64,000 nucleotides of DNA from Acetofilamentum sp. Lineage in GTDB: Bacteria; Hydrothermota; 32-111. The notes beneath the pieces are model-generated. The model saw nothing but the letters and a program-made list of their open reading frames with translations, searched no databases and was not told the DNA's origin. The stretch covers positions 43,616 through 107,615 of the forward strand of contig DYMB01000004.1 in assembly GCA_020721805.1 (NCBI GenBank), read 5' to 3'. Below are positions 19,944-28,422 of the stretch, in pieces. The position numbers were made by a program, and so were the translations under genes. Numbering within the stretch: position 1 is the first letter of the stretch; each line of letters begins with the position of its first letter.

Positions 19944-20951
19944 TTATTTCACATCCTCTGGGAATATGGGTTTGAACCTGTTTTTTTTGCTTTTTATTTT
20001 TGAACCATAATATTGAATAGCTTTATCGGCTCTGATTCCAATTTCAGGTCTTAAAAGTATCGTATTTTCTGTTGTGATGATACTCCCTTTACTCAGGGGT
20101 ATTTTTGAAAATAAAGATTTTCTTACGAATTTTCTTATCCTGTCCTCTTCTTCACTGATTTTTCTTATATCTTTTCCAAGGGCAATTTGGGTCATTTTTA
20201 AAATTTCTACCATATCTTTAAATTCTTTAAAATCAAGCGATGATGAATGGTCTGGACCTGGTAAATTTTTATCTAATGTAAAATGTTTTTCTATTACACA
20301 GGCACCAAGAGTTAAAGCGATGGAAGGTGTAAAAATTGATGTTGTATGATCAGAAAAACCTATGGGACAATCATACTTCTTTATCAATTTCTTTATAAAA
20401 TTAAGATTCAATGAAGAGATTTGTGCTGGATATTCGGATATGCAGTGCATCAGAACCAATTTTTTGTTTAAAGGATAAATGAGTTTATAGATTCTATCTA
20501 TTTCCTCTTCCGTACAGGTACCTGTTGAAACAAGTAGAATTTTTTTGGTCTTTGCAACCTTCAAAAGGAAATCGTAATTGTTTGATTCTCCTGAACCTAT
20601 TTTGATCGCTGGTGGGTTTAAAGAAAGTAAAAAATTCAAAGATTCCTCTTCGTCTGGAGTTGAAAGAAAAATTATATCATTTTTTATCGCAAAATCTTTA
20701 AGTTCAACAAAATCATCATATTTCAATTCAAGATTTTTTATCATATTAAAGAAATTTTCAGTTTTTTTGTTTTTTATAATGAGATGCTCAGTTTTATATG
20801 TTTGAAACTTAACAGCATCAGCTCCAGCCTCTTTAGCCCTTACTATCAGCTCCTTTGCCATATTTATATCACCATTATGGTTAACACCAGCTTCAGCGAT
20901 GATGAATATATTACCTTTTTTTATCGTATGCTCTTTAATTTTTATTTTCAT
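19944..20951 (-). CDS. neuB: N-acetylneuraminate/legionaminate-type synthase (NeuB family)
   Basis: A 335-residue protein with IIAEAGVNHNGD near residue 17, ADAVKFQTYK, KIGSGESNNYDFL, and GFSDHT followed by CVIEKHFTLDK, all signatures of the NeuB PEP-condensing domain, and a C-terminal SAF (antifreeze-like) domain from about residue 275. It condenses PEP with an N-acylated hexosamine to give a nonulosonic acid; the exact acid cannot be told. SD AGGAGAA precedes the ATG. It overlaps the CYTH gene by 17 bases and is co-transcribed with it. The NeuA-like activator is at 8969. Confidence 0.9.
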   Translation of the reverse strand: MKIKIKEHTIKKGNIFIIAEAGVNHNGDINMAKELIVRAKEAGADAVKFQTYKTEHLIIKNKKTENFFNMIKNLELKYDDFVELKDFAIKNDIIFLSTPDEEESLNFLLSLNPPAIKIGSGESNNYDFLLKVAKTKKILLVSTGTCTEEEIDRIYKLIYPLNKKLVLMHCISEYPAQISSLNLNFIKKLIKKYDCPIGFSDHTTSIFTPSIALTLGACVIEKHFTLDKNLPGPDHSSSLDFKEFKDMVEILKMTQIALGKDIRKISEEEDRIRKFVRKSLFSKIPLSKGSIITTENTILLRPEIGIRADKAIQYYGSKIKSKKNRFKPIFPEDVK

Positions 20952-21498
20952 ACAATTCTCCTATTAGATTGAAAATTTTTTTTTCATCGGAAAGATAAAG
21001 ATTAAGATTTGACAATTCTTTTACGGATGTTATTTCTATGAAATCTTTACAAGGGATAAATTTTTCTGCCTGATTTTTATCATCAAATTCGATTTCAACT
21101 ATTTTCAATCCTCTATACCTTTTCATAAATCTATCTAAAATAATTTTTTGCTTTTTAATGTAAAATTCGCTTCTATGTTTTGTAATAATCTTTTTGTCAT
21201 CTATCAAAAAATCGTATAGTTCTTTTTCAAAGTCAAGTTCAATCTCATATTCCTTTCTTATGAGTCCATCACCAATTTTTATGGTTAGAAAAACCCTTCT
21301 TTTGTCTTCAACTCTTACCCTGATAATTTTATCTACAAAAAAATTGTTTTCTTTTAAAATATTTTTTAAACAATTGAATTTTTTCAATCTTTTGTAATGG
21401 TAATAACCCTGAATGATTCTTATTTCGTTTTTTAAGTTAATTTTTTCTAAAATATTATTTTTGATTAAGAATCTTCTTTCTATTTCCGATTTTTCCAT
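20935..21498 (-). CDS. CYTH-domain protein
   Basis: A 187-residue protein starting MEKSEIERRFL, the ExExR/K-type motif that opens CYTH (class IV adenylate cyclase/thiamine triphosphatase/tripolyphosphatase) domains. Alternating charged strands follow, such as RVRVEDKRRVFLTIKIGDG and EYEIELDFE, consistent with the triphosphate tunnel; LKIVEIEFDDKNQAEKFIP is the family's late strand. The likely substrate is a triphosphate, but cyclase or phosphatase activity cannot be chosen. ATG at 21498 is preferred over TTG at 21534, because that TTG lies in the -35 box of a perfect promoter. It is followed by neuB. Confidence 0.8.
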   Translation of the reverse strand: MEKSEIERRFLIKNNILEKINLKNEIRIIQGYYHYKRLKKFNCLKNILKENNFFVDKIIRVRVEDKRRVFLTIKIGDGLIRKEYEIELDFEKELYDFLIDDKKIITKHRSEFYIKKQKIILDRFMKRYRGLKIVEIEFDDKNQAEKFIPCKDFIEITSVKELSNLNLYLSDEKKIFNLIGELYENKN

Positions 21499-21505
21499 CA
21501 ACTCG

Positions 21506-21534
21506 ATTATACTTATTTTTAATCTTGCTTTCAA
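21506..21534 (-). promoter_or_regulatory. Promoter of the CYTH-neuB operon (leaderless type)
   Basis: Minus strand TTGAAA (21534-21529), 17-base spacer, TATAAT (21511-21506), then seven bases to the ATG at 21498. No SD. The predicted transcription start coincides with the A of ATG. Confidence 0.7.
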
Positions 21535-21544
21535 GTTAAAATTG

Positions 21545-21573
21545 TTGAAAAGAAATCAAGAATAAGTTATAAT
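21545..21573 (+). promoter_or_regulatory. Promoter of the GIDE-lemA operon (leaderless type)
   Basis: TTGAAA (21545-21550), 17-base spacer, TATAAT (21568-21573), then six bases (C and five A) to the ATG at 21580. No SD. It is back to back with the CYTH promoter, with ten bases between the two -35 boxes. Confidence 0.72.
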
Positions 21574-21579
21574 CAAAAA

Positions 21580-23277
21580 ATGAATTATCTCGTAATAAAA
21601 TGTATTTCGAATTTTATAAAGGATGTTGAACCTTCATTCTTCGACGAGATTTCGAAAGCATCCAATATCGACCTTTACACTTTAAAACAAAAATTTATCG
21701 GTTATGGATGGGCTATACTTAAAAAATCAGATAGGGAAGAGGAACTTTCGGAAATAAAACGAAAACTTGATTCTTTGAATATTTTTTCTATCCTTTTTTC
21801 GGATGCCGATCTTATCAATAAAGAGATTGTAAAAGTTTCATCTATAAAAGAAAATAATGAACTTTTTTTATTTTCTTCAAGAGAAAAATATATTATCGAA
21901 TCTGGTGATAAAATATTATTTATCGCTGGAGTTGATAGCAAAAAGATTGAAAATGTTAACATAAAAAAACTACTTTTGGAGAACCAATTCACATATTTTA
22001 TCTACTCGGTAAAAAATGGAAAACTCTTTAAATTTGAACATGAAAAAGTAAACTATGCTGGTCTGCAAAATTTTTCAAAATATTCCAAGAGTGAAAATTT
22101 TTTAAAACTCAAAGAGATTCTTAAAACAAAAGCAAGTCAATTTTTCGAAGATCTGTTCTATTGTGAAAATTTTGTTAATGAACTCTATTTTGATTTTGAC
22201 ACATATTCTTTAATATCGTCTTTGCTTGTTGAATCGGGATTTTATACTTTTTCATATGATTCAAAATTTTACAATAAAGAAAGAAGAGAAAAGAATGAGA
22301 ATCTCGTATATGATTTTGACTATAAAATTTATAAACCTGGAGATATTCTTACAAAAAAGAGAAAATTGATCAATAGATTGAATCTTCTTGAAATATTTCT
22401 TTTCCCAATGGGGATATTATTATTCATAATCCTATTTTTCCTAAGAATTGAGGATATAAGATTTCTGCCTTATATATTTTTCCTCTTTCTTATGTACTAT
22501 CTATTTTATTTTGTTAAAATTTTTAAACTGAAGATTTTTTTAGAATCTATTCCATTTTCAAAGATTGAGTCCATAAGTGTTGGTCTAAATGAGATAAAGG
22601 GAAGAGTATGTGATTTGAATTCGATACCTTCCCCAATTTCCGGTACAAAATGTGTTTATTTTATGTATAAAAAATTTGTTAAAGTAAGTGATGGCAAAGG
22701 TAATAGTAAATGGAAAGTCGAACATATTGGAGAGTATCTTCCAGATCTTTTTTTTGTAAAGGATGAAAAAGATAACACTATCGGGATTAGAACCGACTAT
22801 GCGACTTTCCATCTACAAAACAAAACAACTTACAGAAAAACCTTTTATAATTTTTTTTCAATGGAAGAGCCAAAGGATGTAAAATATGAAGAAGAAATAT
22901 TACCCGTTGATAGCGATGTTTTTGTGGTTGGTTCCGTTATAGATAAAAACTATTTACTTGAAAAGACAGAGTATATAAAAAGCAAAAAATCTGATAGAAA
23001 CTTTATCAAAAAGTTTGATATTAATAATGACAATATTATCGATCAGGATGAATGGGAAACTGCCAGGAGCCATATCGAGAAAGATTTTGAGAGAATACTC
23101 AGTAATAGGAAAGAACATGAAAATCTTGAGCTAGTTTATTCGAAAGATGATGGGATACTTTTTATTTCAGATATCAGTGAAAAGACTTTTATTAAATATG
23201 CAAATATTTTTCTTCTCTCATCATCGCTTGCCATAATCATTTTGATAATTTTGATCATTATATCCGGAGGAAATTGA
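21580..23277 (+). CDS. Membrane protein with GIDE-type domain and EF-hand-like loop
   Basis: A 565-residue protein. Residues 1-250 are an unrecognised soluble region. Two membrane spans lie near 268-310. They are followed by a GIDE (E3-ligase-like, BAM) region: KIESISVGLNEIKGRV, then LNSIPSPISGTKCVYF, then the WKVEHIGEYLPDLFFVKDE segment and VDSDVFVVGSV. Near residues 480-491, DINNDNIIDQDE reads as an EF-hand-type calcium loop. A final span is at about 543-562. It lacks any RING domain. The overlapping lemA gene (ATGA) matches the known prokaryotic GIDE-LemA linkage. The function is presumably in membrane stress or surface remodelling; this is inference. Confidence 0.72.
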   Translation: MNYLVIKCISNFIKDVEPSFFDEISKASNIDLYTLKQKFIGYGWAILKKSDREEELSEIKRKLDSLNIFSILFSDADLINKEIVKVSSIKENNELFLFSSREKYIIESGDKILFIAGVDSKKIENVNIKKLLLENQFTYFIYSVKNGKLFKFEHEKVNYAGLQNFSKYSKSENFLKLKEILKTKASQFFEDLFYCENFVNELYFDFDTYSLISSLLVESGFYTFSYDSKFYNKERREKNENLVYDFDYKIYKPGDILTKKRKLINRLNLLEIFLFPMGILLFIILFFLRIEDIRFLPYIFFLFLMYYLFYFVKIFKLKIFLESIPFSKIESISVGLNEIKGRVCDLNSIPSPISGTKCVYFMYKKFVKVSDGKGNSKWKVEHIGEYLPDLFFVKDEKDNTIGIRTDYATFHLQNKTTYRKTFYNFFSMEEPKDVKYEEEILPVDSDVFVVGSVIDKNYLLEKTEYIKSKKSDRNFIKKFDINNDNIIDQDEWETARSHIEKDFERILSNRKEHENLELVYSKDDGILFISDISEKTFIKYANIFLLSSSLAIIILIILIIISGGN

Positions 23278-23795
23278 TGCCTTTAATACCAATCATATCG
23301 ATCGTTATCGTTAGTTTCATTTTAATAGTTTTTGTAACGATGTATAATGACATTGTTTTTTTAAAAAATAGAATTTTTCAAGCACTCTCTAACATAGATG
23401 TTCTTTTAAAACAGAGAAACGACGAAATCGGCAACCTTGTAAAGGTGGTCAAGAATTATGCAATTTATGAACAGGAGACGCTGACAAAAATAATCAACAT
23501 AAGAAGTGGCTATTCCGAGAATATGGATGTTAAAGAAAAATCGATTTATGATGAAAAAATAACGAATGAAATGAAAACCCTTTTTGCATTGGCTGAAAAA
23601 TATCCAGAATTAAAAGCGAATGAAAATTTTTTAAATCTTCAAAAAAGGATAACCACGATAGAAAATCATATAGCGGATAGAAGGGAAAATTACAACTGGT
23701 CTGTTACAAACTACAATACAAAAATCCAGCAATTCCCATATACCATCATATCTTCACTTTTTAAATACAATAGATATCCGCTTTTCAGGAAATGA
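23274..23795 (+). CDS. lemA: LemA family protein
   Basis: A 173-residue protein with one N-terminal membrane span (residues 3-24), then MYNDIVFLKNRIFQALSNID and LKQRNDEIGNLVKVVKNYA, the hallmark LemA helix. NFLNLQKRITTIENHIADRR and YNTKIQQFPYTIIS near the C terminus complete the family pattern. LemA proteins are membrane-anchored helical bundles of uncertain function. ATGA overlap with the GIDE gene indicates translational coupling. The 3' end overlaps rlmN by 11 bases. Confidence 0.92.
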   Translation: MMPLIPIISIVIVSFILIVFVTMYNDIVFLKNRIFQALSNIDVLLKQRNDEIGNLVKVVKNYAIYEQETLTKIINIRSGYSENMDVKEKSIYDEKITNEMKTLFALAEKYPELKANENFLNLQKRITTIENHIADRRENYNWSVTNYNTKIQQFPYTIISSLFKYNRYPLFRK

Positions 23796-24807
23796 TAAAT
23801 TTACCCCTCAGTTGGCCACAGGCACCGTTAATATCTTTCCCCTTACTTTTTCTTATTGAAACAGCGTTTTTAAATTTTGATAATCTTTCATAAAATTGTT
23901 TTATCTCTTTTTCAGTAGGCTCTCTAAAATCTTCGACTGTTTTATTGTAAGGGATTATGTTCAATTTACAATCTATATCTTTCAAATAATCAAAAAGTGC
24001 CTCGACATCCTCTTTTCCATCATTGATTCCGGGTAAGATTATATACTCAAAAGTTATCCTTTTATTTTTAATCTTTTGATAATCTTTAAGAATTTTTTTA
24101 AGGTCATAAATGTTGTTCGTTTTTGAAACGGGCATCAATTTTTCCCTCTTCTCTTGAATGGCACTGTTTAAAGAAACCGCCAATTTTATCTGTAATGGGA
24201 ATTTGATCAGTTGTTCTATGCCTTTGATTATACCGGCTGTTGATACGGTAATTTTTCTTGCACCTATATTTATTCCTTTATCCGAATTGATGATTTTTAT
24301 TGCTGGTAGAAGATTTTGAAGGTTCAACAGAGGTTCCCCCATACCCATAAAAACTATGTTTGTTATCCTTTGGGGATTGTTATAAAATATTGTAAGAAAC
24401 TGTCTTACTATTTCATCAACCGTTAAATCTCTTCCAGATTCTTTACCTGTTGCACAGAATTTACATCCCAGAGAACATCCAGTTTGTGAAGAAAGACAAA
24501 CCGTAACTCTCTTATTTTCCACCATAAAAACTGATTCTATAAAATTTTTTGAGTCGATTCTGAAAAGATACTTTTTTGTGTTATCTATCTTTGAAACCAA
24601 TTCGGTAAAATCGTATAGTAAAGATGTATCGTAAATCTGACCAAGTTTTATTCTATCGTTTGTTGAAATATCGGTCATTTTTGTAAAATCGTTTACTTTT
24701 TTACAATATATCCATTTAAAAATTTGTCCTGCTCGAAATTTTTCAAATCCTTTAAGATTTAAATCTTTTTGAAGTTCTAAAAATTCAAAACCAAAGATAG
24801 AATCCAT
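23785..24807 (-). CDS. rlmN: Dual-specificity RNA methyltransferase RlmN
   Basis: A 340-residue radical SAM enzyme. The cluster motif CSLGCKFCATGK (CxxxCxxC) is near residues 111-122, followed by NIVFMGMGEPLLN, VSTAGI and LAVSLNS. The C-terminal cysteine that forms the methyl adduct is in NGACGQLRG. It methylates C2 of A2503 in 23S rRNA and A37 of some tRNAs. The length is normal. It is monocistronic and divergent from the por operon. Confidence 0.95.
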   Translation of the reverse strand: MDSIFGFEFLELQKDLNLKGFEKFRAGQIFKWIYCKKVNDFTKMTDISTNDRIKLGQIYDTSLLYDFTELVSKIDNTKKYLFRIDSKNFIESVFMVENKRVTVCLSSQTGCSLGCKFCATGKESGRDLTVDEIVRQFLTIFYNNPQRITNIVFMGMGEPLLNLQNLLPAIKIINSDKGINIGARKITVSTAGIIKGIEQLIKFPLQIKLAVSLNSAIQEKREKLMPVSKTNNIYDLKKILKDYQKIKNKRITFEYIILPGINDGKEDVEALFDYLKDIDCKLNIIPYNKTVEDFREPTEKEIKQFYERLSKFKNAVSIRKSKGKDINGACGQLRGKFIIS

Positions 24808-24816
24808 AATATGAAA

Positions 24817-24845
24817 AGTTTATTGGTTAATCAAAAAAAAATCAA
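24817..24845 (-). promoter_or_regulatory. Possible rlmN promoter (leaderless type)
   Basis: Minus strand TTGATT (24845-24840), 17-base spacer, TAAACT (24822-24817), nine bases to the ATG at 24807, no SD. The -10 box is a poor match. TATTAT overlapping the ATG is an alternative -10, but it would put the transcript start inside the gene. Confidence 0.4.
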
Positions 24846-24872
24846 TACTTTTTTAATAGTTTAAACTTTTAC

Positions 24873-24901
24873 TTGACAGATTATGTTAGATAAAATATAA
24901 T
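24873..24901 (+). promoter_or_regulatory. Promoter of the por operon
   Basis: Consensus TTGACA (24873-24878), 17-base spacer, consensus TATAAT (24896-24901). A leader of about 20 bases with a strong TTGGAGG site precedes the ATG at 24928. This is the best consensus promoter in the window and, unlike most others here, gives a leadered mRNA. Confidence 0.85.
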
Positions 24902-24927
24902 AAGACTTTAAAATATTGGAGGTTTAA

Positions 24928-25509
24928 ATGAAGGATCATTTTGAGATAAGGTGGCATGGCCGTGGTGGGCAGGGAGCAAAAACTGTTGCTCTGCTTTTCG
25001 CTGATTCGGCACTCGCAACTGGGAAATTTATTCAAGCATTTCCTGAATATGGACCAGAGAGAATGGGAGCACCTGTGCAATCTTTCAATAGATTATCCGA
25101 TAGGGAAATTTTTATACATTCACCAGTCAAAAATCCAGATGTTGTTGTTGTTCTCGATCAATCTCTTATGGATACGGTTGATACTCTTGCTGGTATGATG
25201 TCTGGAGGGATACTGATTGTAAATACCAAAAAAAAACCAAAAGAAATAAGGGAAAAGTATAAAATAGATGATAAAATTAAGGTTTTTACAGTTAATGCTT
25301 CAAAAATTGCACTTGAAGAGATAGGTGTGAACAAACCGAATACTCCAATGTTTGGTGCTCTTGTAAAAGTAACAGGAATACTTGATTTTGAAAAGATGCT
25401 GGTTGATACTGAAAAAAAATTAAAGTTGAAATTTGCGAATAAGCCTGAAGTTATAGAAGGCAACATAAGGTCCATTAAAAGGGCTTACGAGGAGGTTGTT
25501 TCAGAATGA
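24928..25509 (+). CDS. porC: 2-oxoacid:ferredoxin oxidoreductase, gamma subunit
   Basis: A 193-residue protein with WHGRGGQGAKTVALLFADSA at residues 9-28 and PEYGPERMGAPVQSFNRLSD, the standard start of the gamma domain of pyruvate (or other 2-oxoacid):ferredoxin oxidoreductase. PNTPMFGALVKVTGILD lies near residue 137. It is first in a four-gene operon (gamma, delta, alpha, beta) that oxidatively decarboxylates a 2-oxoacid to acyl-CoA, reducing ferredoxin. Pyruvate is the likely substrate. Confidence 0.92.
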   Translation: MKDHFEIRWHGRGGQGAKTVALLFADSALATGKFIQAFPEYGPERMGAPVQSFNRLSDREIFIHSPVKNPDVVVVLDQSLMDTVDTLAGMMSGGILIVNTKKKPKEIREKYKIDDKIKVFTVNASKIALEEIGVNKPNTPMFGALVKVTGILDFEKMLVDTEKKLKLKFANKPEVIEGNIRSIKRAYEEVVSE

Positions 25510-25781
25510 AAAAAAACTGGAAAGAACTCGATATAGCACTTATTCTAAAAGGAGAAACCTCTAAAGATTTTAAGACAGGTGATTGGAGATCCGAAAAGCC
25601 TATCTTTAAAGAGGATAAGTGTAAACAATGTTTACAGTGCTGGTTATTTTGTCCGGATTCTTCCATCATAGTTAATGATGGCAAGATGATGGGAATCGAT
25701 TATGATCATTGTAAAGGTTGTGGAATATGTAGTAAGGTTTGTCCATTCGATGCGATTGATATGGAAAAAGAAGAAAAATGA
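25506..25781 (+). CDS. porD: 2-oxoacid:ferredoxin oxidoreductase, delta (ferredoxin-like) subunit
   Basis: A 91-residue protein with two [4Fe-4S] motifs: CKQCLQCWLFCP and CKGCGICSKVCP. It carries electrons from the thiamine-diphosphate centre to external ferredoxin. It overlaps porC by four bases, and the alpha subunit begins 14 bases after its stop. Confidence 0.93.
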   Translation: MKKNWKELDIALILKGETSKDFKTGDWRSEKPIFKEDKCKQCLQCWLFCPDSSIIVNDGKMMGIDYDHCKGCGICSKVCPFDAIDMEKEEK

Positions 25782-25795
25782 TCTGGAGGCAAAAG

Positions 25796-26968
25796 ATGAG
25801 AAAAATTGTAGCGAAAACTGGAAATGAAGCGATGGCTGAAGCGATGAGGCAGATAAATCCAGATGTTGTTGCTGCATATCCCATAACTCCAGCCACTGAG
25901 ATAGTGCAGATATTTTCAAACTTTGTAAACAACGGGCAGGTCGATACAATATTTGTTCCAACCGAATCTGAACATTCAGCTATATCAGCCTGCGTTGGTG
26001 CTTCCGCTTCCGGTGCAAGGGTTATGACTGGAACATCATCCCAGGGACTTGCTTTAATGCATGAGATCCTATTTGTAGCTGGTGGATTGAGGTTACCGAT
26101 TGTGATATGTGAGGTCAACAGGGCTTTATCGTCCCCGATAAATATACATTGTGATCACTCTGATACTATGGCTTCAAGGGATGCGGGATGGATACAGATT
26201 TTTTCCGAAAATCCCCAGGAGGCTTATGATCAGACGATATTGGCGATGAAACTTTCAGAAGATCTTTTCCTGCCATCAATGGTAACAACAGATGGGTTTA
26301 TAATATCCCATGCAATGCAAAAATTAGAAATGTATGATGATAAAGAGGTAAAGGATTATTTAGGGGAGCCAAAAACTCCATTCAATTTTCTAAACCTGGA
26401 TGATCCTATAACCGTTGGACCGCTTGCTTTACAGGATTACTATATGGAGATAAAGGTTCAGCAATCAAAGTTTATAAACGAATCAAAGAAAAAAATAATA
26501 AATATACTACAGGATTTCAATAAAAGGATGGGCAGAAATTATAAGGTTGTTGAAGATTACTTTATGGAGGATGCGGAATACGCAATAGTATGTCTCGGTT
26601 CAACTGCTGGAACAGCAAGATATGTTGTTGAGAATTTAAGGAAAAAAGGCGAAAAAGTGGGTTTACTCAAAATAAGATTCTACAGGCCTTTCTTTGATGA
26701 ACAGATAATGGATATTTTGAAAAATTTAAAAGGATGCGCTGTTCTTGACAGAAGTGATATGTTCGCTTCCACCGGTGGACATCTTTTCAACGATGTAAAA
26801 TCAGCACTCTATGCTTCCCAAAAACATCCCATAATAAGAGATTATATTTATGGACTCGGTGGAAGAGATATTGATATTGAGGATATAGAAGAAGTTTTTA
26901 AAGATATAAAAGAGTTTTCAACTAATAAAAATGAAGAGTTTGTAAAATATATAACAGTGAGAGAGTAG
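25796..26968 (+). CDS. porA: 2-oxoacid:ferredoxin oxidoreductase, alpha subunit
   Basis: A 390-residue protein. YPITPATEIVQIFS near residue 26 is the family signature, followed by ESEHSAISACVGASASGARV and GLALMHEILFVAGG. The domain order is that of a free-standing PorA (domains I and II). The ATG at 25796 is chosen over the one at 25778 because GGAGG lies six bases before it; the earlier ATG overlaps the porD stop. Confidence 0.93.
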   Translation: MRKIVAKTGNEAMAEAMRQINPDVVAAYPITPATEIVQIFSNFVNNGQVDTIFVPTESEHSAISACVGASASGARVMTGTSSQGLALMHEILFVAGGLRLPIVICEVNRALSSPINIHCDHSDTMASRDAGWIQIFSENPQEAYDQTILAMKLSEDLFLPSMVTTDGFIISHAMQKLEMYDDKEVKDYLGEPKTPFNFLNLDDPITVGPLALQDYYMEIKVQQSKFINESKKKIINILQDFNKRMGRNYKVVEDYFMEDAEYAIVCLGSTAGTARYVVENLRKKGEKVGLLKIRFYRPFFDEQIMDILKNLKGCAVLDRSDMFASTGGHLFNDVKSALYASQKHPIIRDYIYGLGGRDIDIEDIEEVFKDIKEFSTNKNEEFVKYITVRE

Positions 26969-26977
26969 GAGTTTATT

Positions 26978-27901
26978 ATGGCAAGTATTAAAGAATTGGC
27001 AAGTAAAGGAAACCTTTTTGCACCAGGACATAGAGCATGTGCTGGATGTGGTGGAACGATAATATTGAGACTTGTTGCCGCTGCGGCAGGGGAGAATACA
27101 GTCTTTATCGGTGCAACTGGCTGTATGGAAGTTGCTTCAACGATATATCCTTACTCAGCATGGAAGGTGCCTTTTCTTCATAACGCTTTTGAAAATTCTG
27201 CAGCAACCGCAAGTGGTGTAGAGAGTGCTTACAGGGCTTTAAAAAAGAAAGGTAAAATAACAAAAGATATAAATATTATAGCTTTTGGTGGAGATGGCGG
27301 AACATACGATATAGGGTTGCAATCTCTTTCTGGTGCTATGGAAAGGGGACATAAACTCCTTTACATATGTTATGATAATGGTGCTTATATGAACACAGGT
27401 ATACAGAGATCCTCTGCTACACCATTTGGTGCCAACACCACTACGAGTCCAGCCGGAAGCGTTATTAAGGGTAAGACTCAACAAAGAAAAGATTTATCCG
27501 AAATAATGGTAGCTCACAATATTCCATATGTTGCACAGGCATCACTCTTTTATTGGAACGATTTAGTTGAGAAGGTCAAAAAAGCTTTAAAAGTTGATGG
27601 ACCCTCTTTTATCAATATTCTTTCTCCCTGTCCTCTTGGCTGGGGATACGATCCATCCGAGACTATAGAACTTTCAGAACTTGCTGTAGCAACACATTTT
27701 TGGAATGTCTATGAATGTGAAAATGGTAAATATAAAGTCAATATAAAACCAAAGAAGGAAAAACCACTGGAAGATTTTCTTTTCAAACAACAGAGGTTTA
27801 AACATTTAAAGAACAATCCTGAAATTTTAGAACAGTTAAGAGCATTTTTAAAAGAAAAATATGAAAATCTCTTGAAAAAAGAAGAGATCTCTGCCAGATA
27901 G
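26978..27901 (+). CDS. porB: 2-oxoacid:ferredoxin oxidoreductase, beta subunit (thiamine diphosphate binding)
   Basis: A 307-residue protein. The N terminus has HRACAGCGG, with cluster-ligand cysteines, and the TPP/Mg motif GDGGTYDIGLQSLSGAMERG begins near residue 105, followed by YDNGAYMNTGIQRS. SPCPLGW near residue 212 supplies another conserved cysteine. This is the standard length. The roadblock-type gene follows after eight bases. Confidence 0.94.
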   Translation: MASIKELASKGNLFAPGHRACAGCGGTIILRLVAAAAGENTVFIGATGCMEVASTIYPYSAWKVPFLHNAFENSAATASGVESAYRALKKKGKITKDINIIAFGGDGGTYDIGLQSLSGAMERGHKLLYICYDNGAYMNTGIQRSSATPFGANTTTSPAGSVIKGKTQQRKDLSEIMVAHNIPYVAQASLFYWNDLVEKVKKALKVDGPSFINILSPCPLGWGYDPSETIELSELAVATHFWNVYECENGKYKVNIKPKKEKPLEDFLFKQQRFKHLKNNPEILEQLRAFLKEKYENLLKKEEISAR

Positions 27902-27909
27902 GAGGATGT

Positions 27910-28407
27910 TTGGGTTATGAAAATCTGAGCATCTTTGAACAAGATTTCTGGGATATAAATAACACATTGAATAAACTTTTAACTGCAACAAATTCAACGG
28001 CACTTTTACTTGTTGATAAAGCAGGACAACTGATCACTTCGGTTGGAAATATTTCGAATCTTGACCTTGTATCCTTTGGTTCTCTTGCAGCCGCTGATTT
28101 TGCTGCAACAAGCCAACTTGCATTACTTGTAGGAGAGGATGAATTTACAGAGTTGTTTCATCAGGGGAAGCAGGAGAATATTTATATAACGGTAATCCTT
28201 TCAAGGATAATCCTTGTGGTAATTTTTGGAAAGACTACAAATCTTGGACTGATAAGGATAAAAATAAAGACTACGGTTAGTGAACTTGAACAAATTTTCA
28301 ATAACATTTTTAAAAAACTTAACGCTGGTGATAAAAAGATGAAAGAGACATTTGATGATGACTTTAGAAAGGCAGCGGAGAATGAACTTGATGATCTGTT
28401 CAAGTAA
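27910..28407 (+). CDS. Roadblock/LC7-domain protein (MglB-like)
   Basis: A 165-residue protein with an N-terminal helix, a roadblock fold (TNSTALLLVDKAGQLITSVG, then AAADFAATSQLA, then FHQGKQENIYITVIL) and a charged C-terminal tail. MglB-type roadblock proteins are GTPase-activating partners of MglA GTPases and set cell polarity in Myxococcus and Thermus; a GTPase follows directly. The start is TTG at 27910, four bases after AGGAGG; no in-frame ATG is near. Confidence 0.82.
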   Translation: MGYENLSIFEQDFWDINNTLNKLLTATNSTALLLVDKAGQLITSVGNISNLDLVSFGSLAAADFAATSQLALLVGEDEFTELFHQGKQENIYITVILSRIILVVIFGKTTNLGLIRIKIKTTVSELEQIFNNIFKKLNAGDKKMKETFDDDFRKAAENELDDLFK

Positions 28408-28422
28408 AAATTGGAGGAAAGA

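Noticed and set aside
23018-23053. Dockerin domain in the GIDE-type protein
   Set aside because: Only one EF-hand-like loop is present; dockerins have two, and the context is membrane-bound rather than cellulosomal.
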